NCBI RefSeq assembly: GCF_023276655.1
Contig: NZ_JALGRK010000001.1
Location: 1 to 64,000 of the forward strand
From: Olsenella intestinalis
Lineage (GTDB): Bacteria > Actinomycetota > Coriobacteriia > Coriobacteriales > Atopobiaceae
Direction: 5' to 3'
Length of the DNA: 64,000 bases
Positions 1 to 9,761 of this stretch are shown piece by piece (position 1 is the stretch's first letter; each line of letters opens with the position of its first letter). Under the pieces are notes generated by a model. It was not told the origin of the DNA. It did not search any database and saw only the letters and a program-made list of their open reading frames with translations. A program made the position numbers and the translations under genes.

Positions 1-3000
1 TGATGGCGTACTCGCCGACGTCCTCGCCCGCCTGGCGGCTGAGCGCGAAGTCGATCTCGGAGGCGGCGGCGCCCTCGACCTGGGCGGTGAGCGCGGGGTC
101 GGCCTCGCCGAAGGTCTTGGTCTTGTCCTCGGCCTTGATGGTGACGGCCTTCTTGGTGATCTTGAGCCAGCCGTCAGTGTAGGAGTTGGCAGCGTCGGCC
201 GCGTTGAAGTTATAGTCGGGAGCCGCGATCTCGAAGTCATCGAGGGTGAGCCCCATCATATATGTAGCGGCGTTCGTGCCCTTGGCGACGGCCTCCTTGC
301 CCTGCTTGAGGGAGACGCTGACGCCCGAGGGCGCGGTGGTCGTCGAGGGCTGGTCCGCGACCTGATAGGTGACGGTGTAGCCGGAGACCGACTGCTCCTG
401 CGCGTTGTAGGTGACGGTGCTGGTGTTGCCCACGATCCTGACGGTCAGGTTGGCGCGCCAGACGGCGTACAGATCGTCGTAGGGCTGCTTCTCGTCAGCC
501 GCGACCTGCGTGACCACGTGGGTCTCGCCATTCACGGTGGTGGTGTACTTCTCGCCGTCCCAGGAGAGGAAGTCGGCGGTGGCGCCGCCCTTGGTCTTGG
601 TCCAGCCGATGAAGGTGTAGCCCTCGCGGCTCGGGGCGGCGACGATGTCGACGCCCTCGTTGATCTTGACGTCCTGGTCGGAGCGGTACAGGGCGCCCTT
701 GCCGTCGTTCTCGGTACCATAGTTGGCGTACCAGTCGATGTGCGTCGGGGTCCTCTGCTCGACGTCGCCCCAGACCGCCTTCAGGCGGACGGTGTAGGTG
801 TTGAGCGGGTTCTCGGGCGTGCTGCCCTCACGCTCGACCACACGCGCGTCGCTCTGGCTGATCTCGAAGGTCGCGCCAGGCTGGACCGTGGTGGCCGTGT
901 CCTCGTAGGACTGTGTGTCATTGTTCCAGTGCTGGACGACCCAGTGCTTGAAGTACTTGGCGCTCGAGTCGGCAGGCTGGGCCGCCGCGCCCGCGGGCAC
1001 CATCGCAGAGTCGGCGTAGAAGGAGGTATCAGTGGGCTTGGTGCCCTCCTTGCCGCCCTCGGCGACGTTCTCGTCATAAATGACGTTGATGCCGTCGGCG
1101 CCCACCAGGACATGACGCCACTTGGCGTAGACGTCGACGCGCTTGGTGATCCAGAAGCGGTCGCCGCCGTTGAACCCGGTCGCGTCGCTGTTGTACGCGG
1201 TGTCGGCATTGACGATGTTGCCCCACTGGTCCATGACGTCGGTGAAGTCGGTCGCCTTGTTGTACGGCGTCGCCATGGCGTCGGTCAGCCTGGTGTCCTC
1301 GTTGAACACCCTGGTGCAGGCCGCGTCGGAGTACCAACCAACGAAGTCATAGCCGTCACGAAGCGCCGTGTTGGGCAGAGAGATGGTTCCGCCGTGGCTA
1401 ATGCGGAAGTTCATGGCCTGGCTATCGGAGCCCCAGTCGAGGCTGGGGTCGCTCTCCTGCGTGCCGGCGTTGGGGTGCAGGAAGACACGGTACTGCACCT
1501 GGCGCCACTTGGCGTAGACGGTGATGCCGCCATCGGGCATGGTGGTGAAGTCGTAGGGCTGCCTGCACTCGGGATCGGAGAACCATCCCTCGAACACGAA
1601 GCCATCGCGCGTCGGCTGGAAGTAGTCGGCTCCGCCCTTGTTGCGAGACGTGATGTCCGCGCCGTAGGAGATGCCGTCGACCTCGTCGATCTGGCCGAGG
1701 TTAACCTCGTCGAGGGTGTTGTTGTTGCCGTCGACGCACAGGCCATCCATGTAGTTGATGGCGAATGCCTGACGCGTGTAGTAGAGACTGAGGGTGCCGC
1801 CACTGGCGACGTCGGCCCTTCCGCTGCTGTTGAAGGCGGGGTCGGAGCCGAACTTGTCGTAACCCGTGAGCTCGACGAAGTCCTCGGCCTCGGTGAAGAA
1901 CGCGTAGTTCGCGGGAATCGTGTTGCCGTACTTGACGAAGCCCTTTCCGTTCCAGGTCCTCTCGGCCGTCTGGCCGGGGAGGGCCTCAACGTAGAACTCC
2001 ATGTACTTCGTGCCGTGATTTGCCTCGTCACGGACAAACGTGACGTCCTCGGCAGGCATCACGTCGATGTAGACGAGGACCTGCTTGAACGTGCTGCTGC
2101 TCTGAGGCTTCCAACGCCAATCCTCTTCAGCACCGTTGTCGGTGATAGGGAAGTTGTCGCCGATGTACTGGCCGTACAGTGCGGTGATGGTCTTGTAGGT
2201 CCTGGCCCAGAGACCAGTGCCCTTGAACGTGAGGGTGTACTGGGTGCGATCGTAGTACACGTTCACGACGGAGTTGCCCTCGGTCGCGATTGTGACGTTC
2301 TGGTCGAAGTTGTTGAGGTGGAAGCCCGTGTACTGCTTGTTCGTGCCGTTGACGCGAGCGTAGGCGTTATTGCCGTTGCCCTGCCGCGAGACCGTGTTGA
2401 CGGTGGTGCCGACGCGGCCGGAGAGGTTGATGGCCTCCTCGAAGTCGTAGCCGTCGCCCGCGAGGTTCTGCTTCCAGATGATGACGGTGTACTCAGCGGT
2501 CGCGCTAGCCGTCCACTTGGCATAGATGGTAGTGGTCTCGTCGAGGGTGTTCCCGAAGGTGAACTCGTGGCCGGGCGTGCAGGCGGCGTCAGTGTACCAG
2601 CCGCCGAAGGTGTAGCCGAAGCGGGTCATCGCGGAGTCGTCGCACGGCTTGGAGGTGGTGTCGCCGGACTTGACGAACTGCGGGGCGTTGTAGGTCGCGC
2701 CCTTGCCGTTCTCCTCGAAGACGAGCCAGCGGCCGTAGGGCTCGCAGACGCGGAACTCGACGTCGCCCTTGATGGTGACGGAGTCGCCGTTCTTGTAGAG
2801 GTGGCCCTCCTCGTAGCCGACGACGTTGGACTTGCCCTCGGCGACGAGCCAGCCCTCGAAGGCGCGCTCGGAGCTGTCGGGGGTGTAGCCCATGTTGACG
2901 GTGTAGGCGGCCTCACCGGTGGCGGAGTTGCCCGGGGCCTCGACGGTCTCGGTGCCCTGGGAGACGCCGGCCTCGTCGACGTAGTTGACCTTGTAGCGAA

Positions 3001-4087
3001 GCGCGGTCGCCGCATAATAGGTGACCGACTCGTCGGAGGTGATCTGGTCGGCCTTGGCCATGGCGGCCTCGCGAACCTGCTCGATGGTGAGCAGCTGCGT
3101 CTCGGCGGTGTAGTTGGGGTCGGTGGTCCAGCCCGTGAAGACCTCGTTGGAGGCGAGGCCCTCGACGCCGGGGTCGTGGATGATCTGGGCGACCTCCTCG
3201 GCGGAGTCGTCGGCCTTGACGATCATCGAGGGCGCCTCGGCGGCACCGTTCTCGAACCTGACGGTGAGGCGCGGGGTGACCTGGGTGACGATGGCGTAGA
3301 CGGAGAAGCTCTTGGCGGCGATCTGGACCTGGTCGTCTGCGGTGACGGAAGACGGGACGACCTCGGCGGCGCCGGTGTCGGCGATGTGGACGACGTCGAC
3401 CTTGGACTCGGCGTTGGAGCGCGCGTCGCGGATGGAGTCGGCGGCGAGCCTGACGGAGATGTCGCTCTTGGGCTCGACCTCGCCCTCCTGGCCGGTCTTG
3501 GGGTCGGTGTAGGTGAAGGAGATGTCGACCGCAGCGATCTCGCTGGCGGAGACGTCCTCGGAGACGGCGTCCGCGACGGTGCCGCGCACGTCCTCGGACG
3601 AGACGCCCGTCACCTTGATGCTGACGCCCTCGGGAAGGGCGCCCTCGGGGGCGGAGACGTCGACGGTCACGCCGTTGGCGCGCTGTGTCGGGAACGTGAC
3701 GGCGGGGTATGCCACGCTCTTCTCGGCTGCGGGAGCAGCGTCCGTGGCAGAGGCCGCGGTCTGGGCGTCCGACTTCGCGGGCTCGGTCACCTTGGTCTGG
3801 ACGGCCTGGGCGTCTGCTTGGGCGTCTGCCTGGGCGCCGGCCTGGGCATCGGCGGTCGCGACCTCGGTGGCCTTGGTCTCGATGACCTGAGCCGTGGCGG
3901 CGGCCGCAGCAGCCTCCTGCTCGGCAGCCGTATTGGTGCCGAGGGCGACGTTTGGCACGAGCCCGCACACGAGGGTCACGGCGCACAGCACTGAGAGGGC
4001 CTTGTTTGCCCAGACGCGTGCGCGCCTCTTGGTGGATACGATGGGCTTCTTTGGATCGGTCCCGACCCTGGTCTTGGTCCGCTTCAT
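1..4087 (-). CDS. Giant InlB-repeat/MBG surface adhesin, 5' portion (cut by window edge)
   Basis: Open from the ATG at 4087 to base 1 without a stop, giving about 1362 residues of a longer protein. Residues 1-30 are basic (MKRTKTRVG...), then a hydrophobic signal segment to about 50 (VLCAVTLVCGLVPNVALG), then an Ala/Gln-rich stalk (55-110). Listeria-Bacteroides (InlB B) repeats ending in YAKW-type motifs lie near residues 490-530, 825-860, 910-1010 and 1150-1190 (GWYTDAACTPG, GWFSDPECRQP, GWYSDAACTR, GWTKTKGG). From about 1280 the sequence resembles an MBG bacterial Ig-like domain (KTFGEADPAL ... DVGEYAI). Family knowledge: secreted, wall-attached or adhesive proteins; the anchor would lie outside the window. 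A GGAAGG ribosome site precedes the start. A long open frame on the opposite strand is only its GC-rich mirror. Confidence 0.88.
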   Translation of the reverse strand, partial: MKRTKTRVGTDPKKPIVSTKRRARVWANKALSVLCAVTLVCGLVPNVALGTNTAAEQEAAAAAATAQVIETKATEVATADAQAGAQADAQADAQAVQTKVTEPAKSDAQTAASATDAAPAAEKSVAYPAVTFPTQRANGVTVDVSAPEGALPEGVSIKVTGVSSEDVRGTVADAVSEDVSASEIAAVDISFTYTDPKTGQEGEVEPKSDISVRLAADSIRDARSNAESKVDVVHIADTGAAEVVPSSVTADDQVQIAAKSFSVYAIVTQVTPRLTVRFENGAAEAPSMIVKADDSAEEVAQIIHDPGVEGLASNEVFTGWTTDPNYTAETQLLTIEQVREAAMAKADQITSDESVTYYAATALRYKVNYVDEAGVSQGTETVEAPGNSATGEAAYTVNMGYTPDSSERAFEGWLVAEGKSNVVGYEEGHLYKNGDSVTIKGDVEFRVCEPYGRWLVFEENGKGATYNAPQFVKSGDTTSKPCDDSAMTRFGYTFGGWYTDAACTPGHEFTFGNTLDETTTIYAKWTASATAEYTVIIWKQNLAGDGYDFEEAINLSGRVGTTVNTVSRQGNGNNAYARVNGTNKQYTGFHLNNFDQNVTIATEGNSVVNVYYDRTQYTLTFKGTGLWARTYKTITALYGQYIGDNFPITDNGAEEDWRWKPQSSSTFKQVLVYIDVMPAEDVTFVRDEANHGTKYMEFYVEALPGQTAERTWNGKGFVKYGNTIPANYAFFTEAEDFVELTGYDKFGSDPAFNSSGRADVASGGTLSLYYTRQAFAINYMDGLCVDGNNNTLDEVNLGQIDEVDGISYGADITSRNKGGADYFQPTRDGFVFEGWFSDPECRQPYDFTTMPDGGITVYAKWRQVQYRVFLHPNAGTQESDPSLDWGSDSQAMNFRISHGGTISLPNTALRDGYDFVGWYSDAACTRVFNEDTRLTDAMATPYNKATDFTDVMDQWGNIVNADTAYNSDATGFNGGDRFWITKRVDVYAKWRHVLVGADGINVIYDENVAEGGKEGTKPTDTSFYADSAMVPAGAAAQPADSSAKYFKHWVVQHWNNDTQSYEDTATTVQPGATFEISQSDARVVEREGSTPENPLNTYTVRLKAVWGDVEQRTPTHIDWYANYGTENDGKGALYRSDQDVKINEGVDIVAAPSREGYTFIGWTKTKGGATADFLSWDGEKYTTTVNGETHVVTQVAADEKQPYDDLYAVWRANLTVRIVGNTSTVTYNAQEQSVSGYTVTYQVADQPSTTTAPSGVSVSLKQGKEAVAKGTNAATYMMGLTLDDFEIAAPDYNFNAADAANSYTDGWLKITKKAVTIKAEDKTKTFGEADPALTAQVEGAAASEIDFALSRQAGEDVGEYAI

Positions 4088-4245
4088 CGCCAACACCTTC
4101 CTAACTCATGCAGGGGCGTCTTCCAAACACCCTGCGACAGAACGACTACCTCACCTGAATTGCCTCCTAGGACACGCATACGTTCGAAAACTAGTCACAT
4201 TTATTATTGGCTGCTGGAACGACAACATTTCGCCTCGGGAATGAC

Positions 4246-4277
4246 CGTTCGTGCCACGAACATGCCGTTCGTGCCAG
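4246..4277. promoter_or_regulatory. Direct 12-bp repeats between divergent genes
   Basis: CCGTTCGTGCCA occurs at 4246-4257 and again at 4266-4277, exactly 20 bp apart (two helical turns), and the first copy overlaps a small dyad GTTCG-tgcca-CGAAC. The pair sits between the surface adhesin (leftward) and the asparaginase (rightward), with an AT-rich tract at 4197-4211 beside it. The spacing suggests a tandem protein-binding site; the regulator is unknown. A separate long-range inverted repeat (4290-4302 with 4351-4363) lies downstream. Confidence 0.4.
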
Positions 4278-4455
4278 AGGAGGCGATTCGCGCCTTTCCG
4301 CACATGTAGGGGGTCGCGAGGCACGCTCTTCTCGGGCGCTTGGGGACGCGGCGGAAAGGCGCGCGGGCGCCCAAGCGGCGCGGCGGGGCCCATGTCGCGC
4401 GCGGGGGCGCCGTGTGCGACAATCGGTACGCCGAATCAGAAGGAGCACCAGCAGC

Positions 4456-5496
4456 ATGAAGAAGATCCTCATCATCGCGACGGGCGGCACGATCGCCTCG
4501 ACCCCCGGCGGGGACGGCCTCGCGCCCGGCCTCACCGGCGAGGAGCTCGCCGCCTACGTTCCCGAGCTCGCGGACATCGCCCAGGTCGAAGTCGTGCAGC
4601 CCATGAACATCGACAGCACCAACATGCGCCCGGCCGACTGGGTCGCCATATCGCGCACGATCATGGGGGCGTACGAGGACTTTGACGGCTTCGTCGTGCT
4701 GCACGGCACCGACACCATGGCCTACACCGCGGCCGCGCTCAGCTACCTCATCCAGGGGAGCCCCAAGCCCATCGTGCTCACCGGCTCGCAGCAGCCCATG
4801 GCCAACCCCTTCACCGACGCGCGGCTCAACCTCTACCAGTCGGTGCTGTACGCGACCGACGACCTGTCGCGCGACGTGACCATCGTCTTCGGCGGGCAGG
4901 TCATCGTGGGGACGCGCGCCCACAAGCAGCGCACCATGAGCTTCAACGCGTTCAACAGCGTCAACTTCCCGCTGCCGGCCATCATCAGGGCCGGGCGCAT
5001 CGTGCGTGACGGCGGCGTCGGCATGGCGCTCGGCGACATCTGGCCCGACGGCGCCGGCGACGTCGCGTCCTCGGCGGGCCCGCTCGTCTACGACCGGCTC
5101 AACGAGCGCGTCATCGTCCTGCGCCTGACGCCCGGCCTCAGCCCGAGGGTGTTCGACCTTCTCGCCGGCGACTTCGACGCGATCGTGCTCGAGACCTTTG
5201 GCATCGGCGGCATCCCCGAGTACGAGCGCGCGTCGTTCGAGCGGGCGATCTTTGACTGGGTCGAGTCCGGGCACACCCTCGCGCTCACGACGCAGGTGTC
5301 GGAGGAGGGGCTTGACCTGGGCGTCTACGAGGTCGGGCGCGCCTACGCCGAGAACGCCGACATCCTGAAGGGCGACGACATGACGACCGAGGCGCTGGTC
5401 GCCAAGACCATGTGGGCGCTCGGGCAGTCCAAGGACCCCGAGGTCGTGCGCGAGCTCTTCTACCGCACCGTGAACCACGACCGCAACCCGCGCTAG
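4456..5496 (+). CDS. L-asparaginase (type I/II family)
   Basis: 346 residues. Hydrolyses asparagine to aspartate and ammonia. The N-terminal catalytic motif ATGGTIAS (residues 8-15, Thr12 the expected nucleophile) and the second catalytic stretch HGTDTMAY (83-90) are intact; length fits the family. No signal peptide, so cytoplasmic. The open frame extends upstream, but the ATG at 4456 is chosen because AGAAGGAG lies just before it and family homology begins at MKKILIIATGG. Monocistronic by spacing; the next gene starts 220 bases later. The intergenic DNA after it shows no clear terminator. Confidence 0.95.
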   Translation: MKKILIIATGGTIASTPGGDGLAPGLTGEELAAYVPELADIAQVEVVQPMNIDSTNMRPADWVAISRTIMGAYEDFDGFVVLHGTDTMAYTAAALSYLIQGSPKPIVLTGSQQPMANPFTDARLNLYQSVLYATDDLSRDVTIVFGGQVIVGTRAHKQRTMSFNAFNSVNFPLPAIIRAGRIVRDGGVGMALGDIWPDGAGDVASSAGPLVYDRLNERVIVLRLTPGLSPRVFDLLAGDFDAIVLETFGIGGIPEYERASFERAIFDWVESGHTLALTTQVSEEGLDLGVYEVGRAYAENADILKGDDMTTEALVAKTMWALGQSKDPEVVRELFYRTVNHDRNPR

Positions 5497-5716
5497 CGGA
5501 CCGGGCCGCGGCGCCCTCGACTGGTTTTGGGCACACGCGCGCCCGGGGTCGCCCCCTCGCCGAGCCGGGCGCGTATGCGAACACTGTGTTTTCTATGGTA
5601 CTCGCCGCATTCTTGTGCAATTCTACCGATGGTGCGCACGCGCCGCATCGCGCGCGCGAGGCGCCCGAGCAACACACCACGCAAACAACGCCCGAACACG
5701 ACCAGAGGGAGAACCC

Positions 5717-7381
5717 ATGTCTGAGGCCATCCGCAAGGTAAACGTCATCGGCCACCTGCACCCCGACACGGACAGCATCTGCTCCGCGATCGCCTACGCC
5801 TACCTCAAGAACCAGCTCGGCGACGTCGAGTACGAGCCGCGCCGCGCCGGCGCCATCAACCGCGAGACGGCCTTCGCCCTCAAGCAGTTCGGCTTCGACG
5901 AGCCCGAGCTCATCACCTCGGTCGCCCCTCAGATCAAGGACATCGAGATCTTGCCCATCAAGGGCATCGACGCCGAGAAGAGCCTCTTCTCCGCCTGGAA
6001 CCTCATGCGTGACATGAAGACCGCCACGCTCTGCGTCACCGACGACAACAACGACCTGCTCGGCCTCATCGCGGTCAAGGACATCGCGAACGCCAACATG
6101 GACATCTTCGACAACGCGGTGCTCGCCGAGTCGAAGACCGTCTACTCCAACGTCGTCGAGACCCTCCAGGGCGAGATGGTCGCAGGCGACCCCAACGGCT
6201 TCATCACCGAGGGCAAGGTCCGCGTAGGCACCACCCCCGAGATGATGGAGGGCAACGTCGAGAAGGGCGACATCGTCCTCGTCACCAACCGCTACGAGAC
6301 CCAGCGCTTCGCCGTCGAGGCGGGCGCGAGCACGCTCATCATCTGCAACGACGCCGGCGTCTCCAGCATCGTGATCGAGGCCGCCAAGCGCCACGGCTGC
6401 ACGGTCATCACCACCCCGTACGACACCTACGCCGCCGCGCGCCTCATCTGCATGTCGATCCCCGTGCGCGCCAAGATGCTCCCCGAGGAGTCGATCCTGC
6501 GCTTCTCGGTCAACACCTCGATCGACGACGCGCAGAAGGTCATGGCGAGCTCGCAGCACCGCTTCTTCCCCGTGCTCGACGAGGGCGGCCACTACTGCGG
6601 CGTCGTCAGCTCCTCCAGCATGATCAACGTCAACAAGAAGCACGTCGTGCTCGTCGACCACAACGAGCGCAGCCAGGCGGTCAGCGGCCTCGAGCGCGCC
6701 GAGATCATGGAGATCATCGACCACCACCGCATCGGCTCGATCGAGACGGCCGCGCCCGCGCTCTTCCGCAACATGCCCGTGGGCTGCACCTCCACGATCA
6801 TCTTCGACATCTTCCAGGAGAACGGCGTCGAGATCCCGGCCAACATCGCCGGCATCATGCTGTCGGCCATCCTCTCCGACACGCTGGCGTTCCGCTCCCC
6901 CACCTGCACGCCCAAGGACGAGCACGCCGGCAGGGAGCTCGCCAAGATCTGCGGCGTCGACATCGACGAGTACGCCGACGCCATGTTCGACGCGGGCGCC
7001 GACCTCACGGGCCGCACCGCCGAGGACGTCTTCAACTCCGACTTCAAGGTCTTCTCGCGCGGCCACGTCCGCTTCGGCGTCGGCCAGGGCAGCTTCATGA
7101 CCGAGAACAGCCGCAAGGCCGCCGAGGCCCTCGTCGGCCCCTACCTCAAGGACGCGGCCGCGGCCAACGAGATCCCGATGGTCTTCTACATGTTCACCGA
7201 CGTGAAGAGCCAGACTACCGAGATGCTCTACTGGGGCGCCGACACCGAGCAGATCGTGGCGCGCACCTTCGACGTCACGCCGAAGGACGGCATCGCCGTG
7301 CTGCCTGGCGTCGTCAGCCGCAAGAAGCAGGTCATCCCGCCCCTGATGGCGACCCTGCAGGAGATGGAGACCGAGGACTAG
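5717..7381 (+). CDS. Manganese-dependent inorganic pyrophosphatase with CBS and DRTGG regulatory domains
   Basis: 554 residues, the long form of family II (DHH/DHHA2) pyrophosphatase. Order: DHH part 1 (GHLHPDTDSICS, residues 12-23, metal-binding His and Asp), a first CBS motif (about 85-125), a DRTGG-like insert (about 130-250), second CBS motif (about 270-305), the DHH signature IIDHHR (about 334-339), then DHHA2. Family knowledge: hydrolyses pyrophosphate, with CBS/DRTGG binding adenine nucleotides or ApnA for control. The ATG at 5717 follows AGAGGGAGAACCC; an open frame continues upstream but without homology. A strong hairpin follows the gene. Confidence 0.95.
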   Translation: MSEAIRKVNVIGHLHPDTDSICSAIAYAYLKNQLGDVEYEPRRAGAINRETAFALKQFGFDEPELITSVAPQIKDIEILPIKGIDAEKSLFSAWNLMRDMKTATLCVTDDNNDLLGLIAVKDIANANMDIFDNAVLAESKTVYSNVVETLQGEMVAGDPNGFITEGKVRVGTTPEMMEGNVEKGDIVLVTNRYETQRFAVEAGASTLIICNDAGVSSIVIEAAKRHGCTVITTPYDTYAAARLICMSIPVRAKMLPEESILRFSVNTSIDDAQKVMASSQHRFFPVLDEGGHYCGVVSSSSMINVNKKHVVLVDHNERSQAVSGLERAEIMEIIDHHRIGSIETAAPALFRNMPVGCTSTIIFDIFQENGVEIPANIAGIMLSAILSDTLAFRSPTCTPKDEHAGRELAKICGVDIDEYADAMFDAGADLTGRTAEDVFNSDFKVFSRGHVRFGVGQGSFMTENSRKAAEALVGPYLKDAAAANEIPMVFYMFTDVKSQTTEMLYWGADTEQIVARTFDVTPKDGIAVLPGVVSRKKQVIPPLMATLQEMETED

Positions 7382-7425
7382 GCTCCGGCGCGTCTCACCC
7401 GCGCGCAACAACATGCACCAAGACC

Positions 7426-7455
7426 GAGGGCGGCTGCCACGTGGCGGCCGCCCTC
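7426..7455 (+). terminator. Hairpin terminator after pyrophosphatase
   Basis: GAGGGCGGC (7426-7434) pairs with GCCGCCCTC (7447-7455), and the inner GCCAC/GTGGC extends the stem to an almost fully paired 30-nt hairpin followed by TTGCG. The T-tract is poor, as is common in GC-rich genomes. Confidence 0.7.
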
Positions 7456-7543
7456 TTGCGTCCGCCGCATTGTAAGGCGACTGGGATAAAAGCTTTCCGC
7501 AAAGGGGCTACACTAGGGGAAACGCCAAGGACGTTGGAGGCCC

Positions 7544-8650
7544 ATGGGCAAGACGCTTACAGATTGGTTCCGGTGGTTCACGCGCAGGGCCCCGACGAGC
7601 GAGGCCCGCATGGACGTTGCGAACAGCAACCTGGCCAGCATCAGGCTCATGGGGTCGTTCGTGATCGCGCTCGAGACGATCACCTTGGCCTACGTCCTCC
7701 TGGTGCCCGAGGGCCAGATCCAGTCGCGCACCGCGAGCGCGATGAGCGTTGGCCTGATCCTCCTGCTCTGCATCGTCTCCATCGGGATCGCCCACGTGCT
7801 GAAGCGTGGCGAGAAGACCAGCGTGCTCGCCGCCGACGCGCTTCTGGTCGCGATCTTCGTGCTTGCGACCGCATGGGGCATCTTCGCGTCATACCGACAC
7901 TACGTTGTAGGCGAGCAGATCGTCACCTTCTACGTCGTGCAGCTCTGCTTCATCTGCTTCCTGCTCACGAAGCCCCTGCAGTCCGTCATCATGTACGGCG
8001 GCGCGTTCGGCACCTTCTACGCGATGTGCGTCGCCTTCGACGGGGCGCCGTCGCTCAACGTCACCAACTACGTCCTGTTCGCGGTCATCGCGATCCTGGG
8101 CGCGACCGTGCGCTACCAGACGATGATCGACGTCTTCGCCAGGCGCCGCCAGATCGACGAGCTCAACGAGGAGCTGCGCCACACGTCCACCCACGACGAG
8201 CTGACGGGACTGCTCAACCGCATGGCCCTGCGCGACCGCTTCGAGTCCTACCTCGGTCACGACCTGCACGTGCTGATACTCGACGTCGACCACTTCAAGA
8301 AGTTCAACGACGCCTTCGGCCACATTGCGGGCGACCGCGTGCTGGTCGCCGTCGCCGACGCCATCACGGACGTCTTCGGCGAGGGATGCGCCTACCGCTT
8401 CGGAGGCGACGAGTTTCTCGTCATCCTCGTCGACGAGGCCGACGAGGACGTGAGACGCAAGGTCGAAGAGTGGCAGCGGGAGCTGCTCGGCATCTCGCTC
8501 GAGGGCGTGAGCCGCAAGATCGTCTGCAGCGCGGGCATGAGCTGTGGCACGCCCGTCGCCCCTGACGACCTGCGCGACATGATCGAACACGCCGACGCCA
8601 AGCTCTACAATGACAAGGCGGCCCACCACGCGCAGGCCACCAGCGAGTGA
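7544..8650 (+). CDS. Membrane-anchored GGDEF diguanylate cyclase
   Basis: 368 residues. About six hydrophobic segments between residues 30 and 195 (for example FVIALETITLAYVLL, ALLVAIFVLATAWGIF) form a membrane sensor of no recognised named type, followed by a short coiled linker (FARRRQIDELNEELRH) and a GGDEF domain. The domain carries DELTGLLNR, the metal Asp in LDVDHFKKFND, and intact YRFGGDEF, so cyclic-di-GMP synthesis is expected. The RxxD inhibitory site five residues before GGDEF is absent, so no product inhibition through a canonical I-site. ATG preceded by GGAGG (7532-7536). Not in an operon with the following transporter (95-base gap containing a small hairpin at 8658-8677). Confidence 0.92.
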   Translation: MGKTLTDWFRWFTRRAPTSEARMDVANSNLASIRLMGSFVIALETITLAYVLLVPEGQIQSRTASAMSVGLILLLCIVSIGIAHVLKRGEKTSVLAADALLVAIFVLATAWGIFASYRHYVVGEQIVTFYVVQLCFICFLLTKPLQSVIMYGGAFGTFYAMCVAFDGAPSLNVTNYVLFAVIAILGATVRYQTMIDVFARRRQIDELNEELRHTSTHDELTGLLNRMALRDRFESYLGHDLHVLILDVDHFKKFNDAFGHIAGDRVLVAVADAITDVFGEGCAYRFGGDEFLVILVDEADEDVRRKVEEWQRELLGISLEGVSRKIVCSAGMSCGTPVAPDDLRDMIEHADAKLYNDKAAHHAQATSE

Positions 8651-8744
8651 CGCCGGCTGCGGCCGTGCATGGCCGCATCTGCGCGGGGCGCCTGAGGCCG
8701 CCCTGCGCCAAGACGCCCGAGTGCCGAGAGAAAGAGAAGGCCCG

Positions 8745-9761
8745 ATGCACATTCCCGAGAACTACCTGAGCCCGTCCACCTGCGGCGTCCTGGGCGTCGC
8801 GATGGTCCCCGTGTGGGCGACCGCCGTCCGCCGCGTGCGCGAGACCATGCCGCGCGAGAAGATGCCGCTGCTCGGCATCGCCGCGGCCTTCTGCTTCCTC
8901 TCGATGATGTTCAACATCCCCATCCCGGGCGGCACCACCGGCCACGCGGTCTGCGGCACGCTGATCGCGATCCTCTTCGGCCCCTGGGCCGCATGCATCG
9001 CGGTGACGATCGCCCTGGTGATCCAGGCCGTCCTCTTCGGCGACGGCGGCGTGCTCGCGCTGGGCGCCAACTGCTTCAACATGGCGTTCGTCCTCCCCAT
9101 GGTGGGCCACGCCATCTACTCGCTGATCAAGGAGCGCGTCGAGGGCGAGAAGGGCGAGCTTTTGGGCGCCGCCGTCGGCTCCTACGTGGCGATCAACTGT
9201 GCCGCGCTGTGTGCCGCGGTCGAGTTCGGCATCCAGCCGCTGCTGTTCACCAACGCCGCGGGCGAGGCGCTGTACTGCCCCTACCCGCTGGCCGTCTCCG
9301 TCCCGGCGATGCTCGTGGGGCACCTGACGATCTGGGGCGCGGCCGAGGTGGTCTTCACCTGCGGCATCCTCGCGTTCCTGCACGCCGTCGCACCCGACTT
9401 CGGCCTGAGCTCGAGCGCCGCGACCGCGGACGATAAGGCCTCCGCGCGCTCTCGCGGCGCCGTGGTGGCTCTTCTCGTCTGCCTCATCCTGGCGACGCCG
9501 CTCGGGCTTCTGGCCACCGGCGACGCGTGGGGCGAGTGGGGCGTCGAGGACCTGGCCGGCCTTGTGGGCTACACGCCCGCCGGCATGGACGGCGCGTGGG
9601 AGTGGGGCTCGCTGATGCCCGACTACGCGATCGGCGAGCTGCCCGAGTGGTTCGGCTACATCCTGTGCGCCGTGATCGGCGTGGCGCTGCTGGTCGTGAT
9701 CTTCAGGCTCGCGGCCGCCGCGATGAGGCCGAGCGTCGACTTTGACCGTGCGCGCGCCTAG
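8745..9761 (+). CDS. cbiM: Cobalt/nickel ECF transporter substrate-binding membrane protein CbiM
   Basis: 338 residues. Starts MHIPENYLSPSTC, the CbiM/NikM N-terminus in which the free amine, His2 and a following His-bearing loop bind the metal; here DGYLSP is replaced by ENYLSP. Multiple membrane spans (IAAAFCFLSMMFNI, VCGTLIAILFGPW and others). A C-terminal extension after about residue 240 with two more spans replaces a separate CbiN/PDGLE subunit. First gene of cbiM-cbiQ-cbiO; overlaps cbiQ by 20 bases. AAAGAGAAGG precedes the ATG at 8745. No B12 box or NiCo-riboswitch element was recognised in the 94-base leader. Confidence 0.93.
   Translation: MHIPENYLSPSTCGVLGVAMVPVWATAVRRVRETMPREKMPLLGIAAAFCFLSMMFNIPIPGGTTGHAVCGTLIAILFGPWAACIAVTIALVIQAVLFGDGGVLALGANCFNMAFVLPMVGHAIYSLIKERVEGEKGELLGAAVGSYVAINCAALCAAVEFGIQPLLFTNAAGEALYCPYPLAVSVPAMLVGHLTIWGAAEVVFTCGILAFLHAVAPDFGLSSSAATADDKASARSRGAVVALLVCLILATPLGLLATGDAWGEWGVEDLAGLVGYTPAGMDGAWEWGSLMPDYAIGELPEWFGYILCAVIGVALLVVIFRLAAAAMRPSVDFDRARA

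Noticed and set aside
518-3994. Uninterrupted 1158-codon plus-strand frame
   Set aside because: It is the mirror of the minus-strand InlB/MBG protein; the translation is Val/Gly/Asp-rich without domains, while the minus strand shows a signal peptide and repeats.
8651-8744. Cobalamin or NiCo riboswitch before cbiM
   Set aside because: Only 94 bases, without a B12-box or NiCo consensus; just one GGCC-type hairpin (8658-8677).
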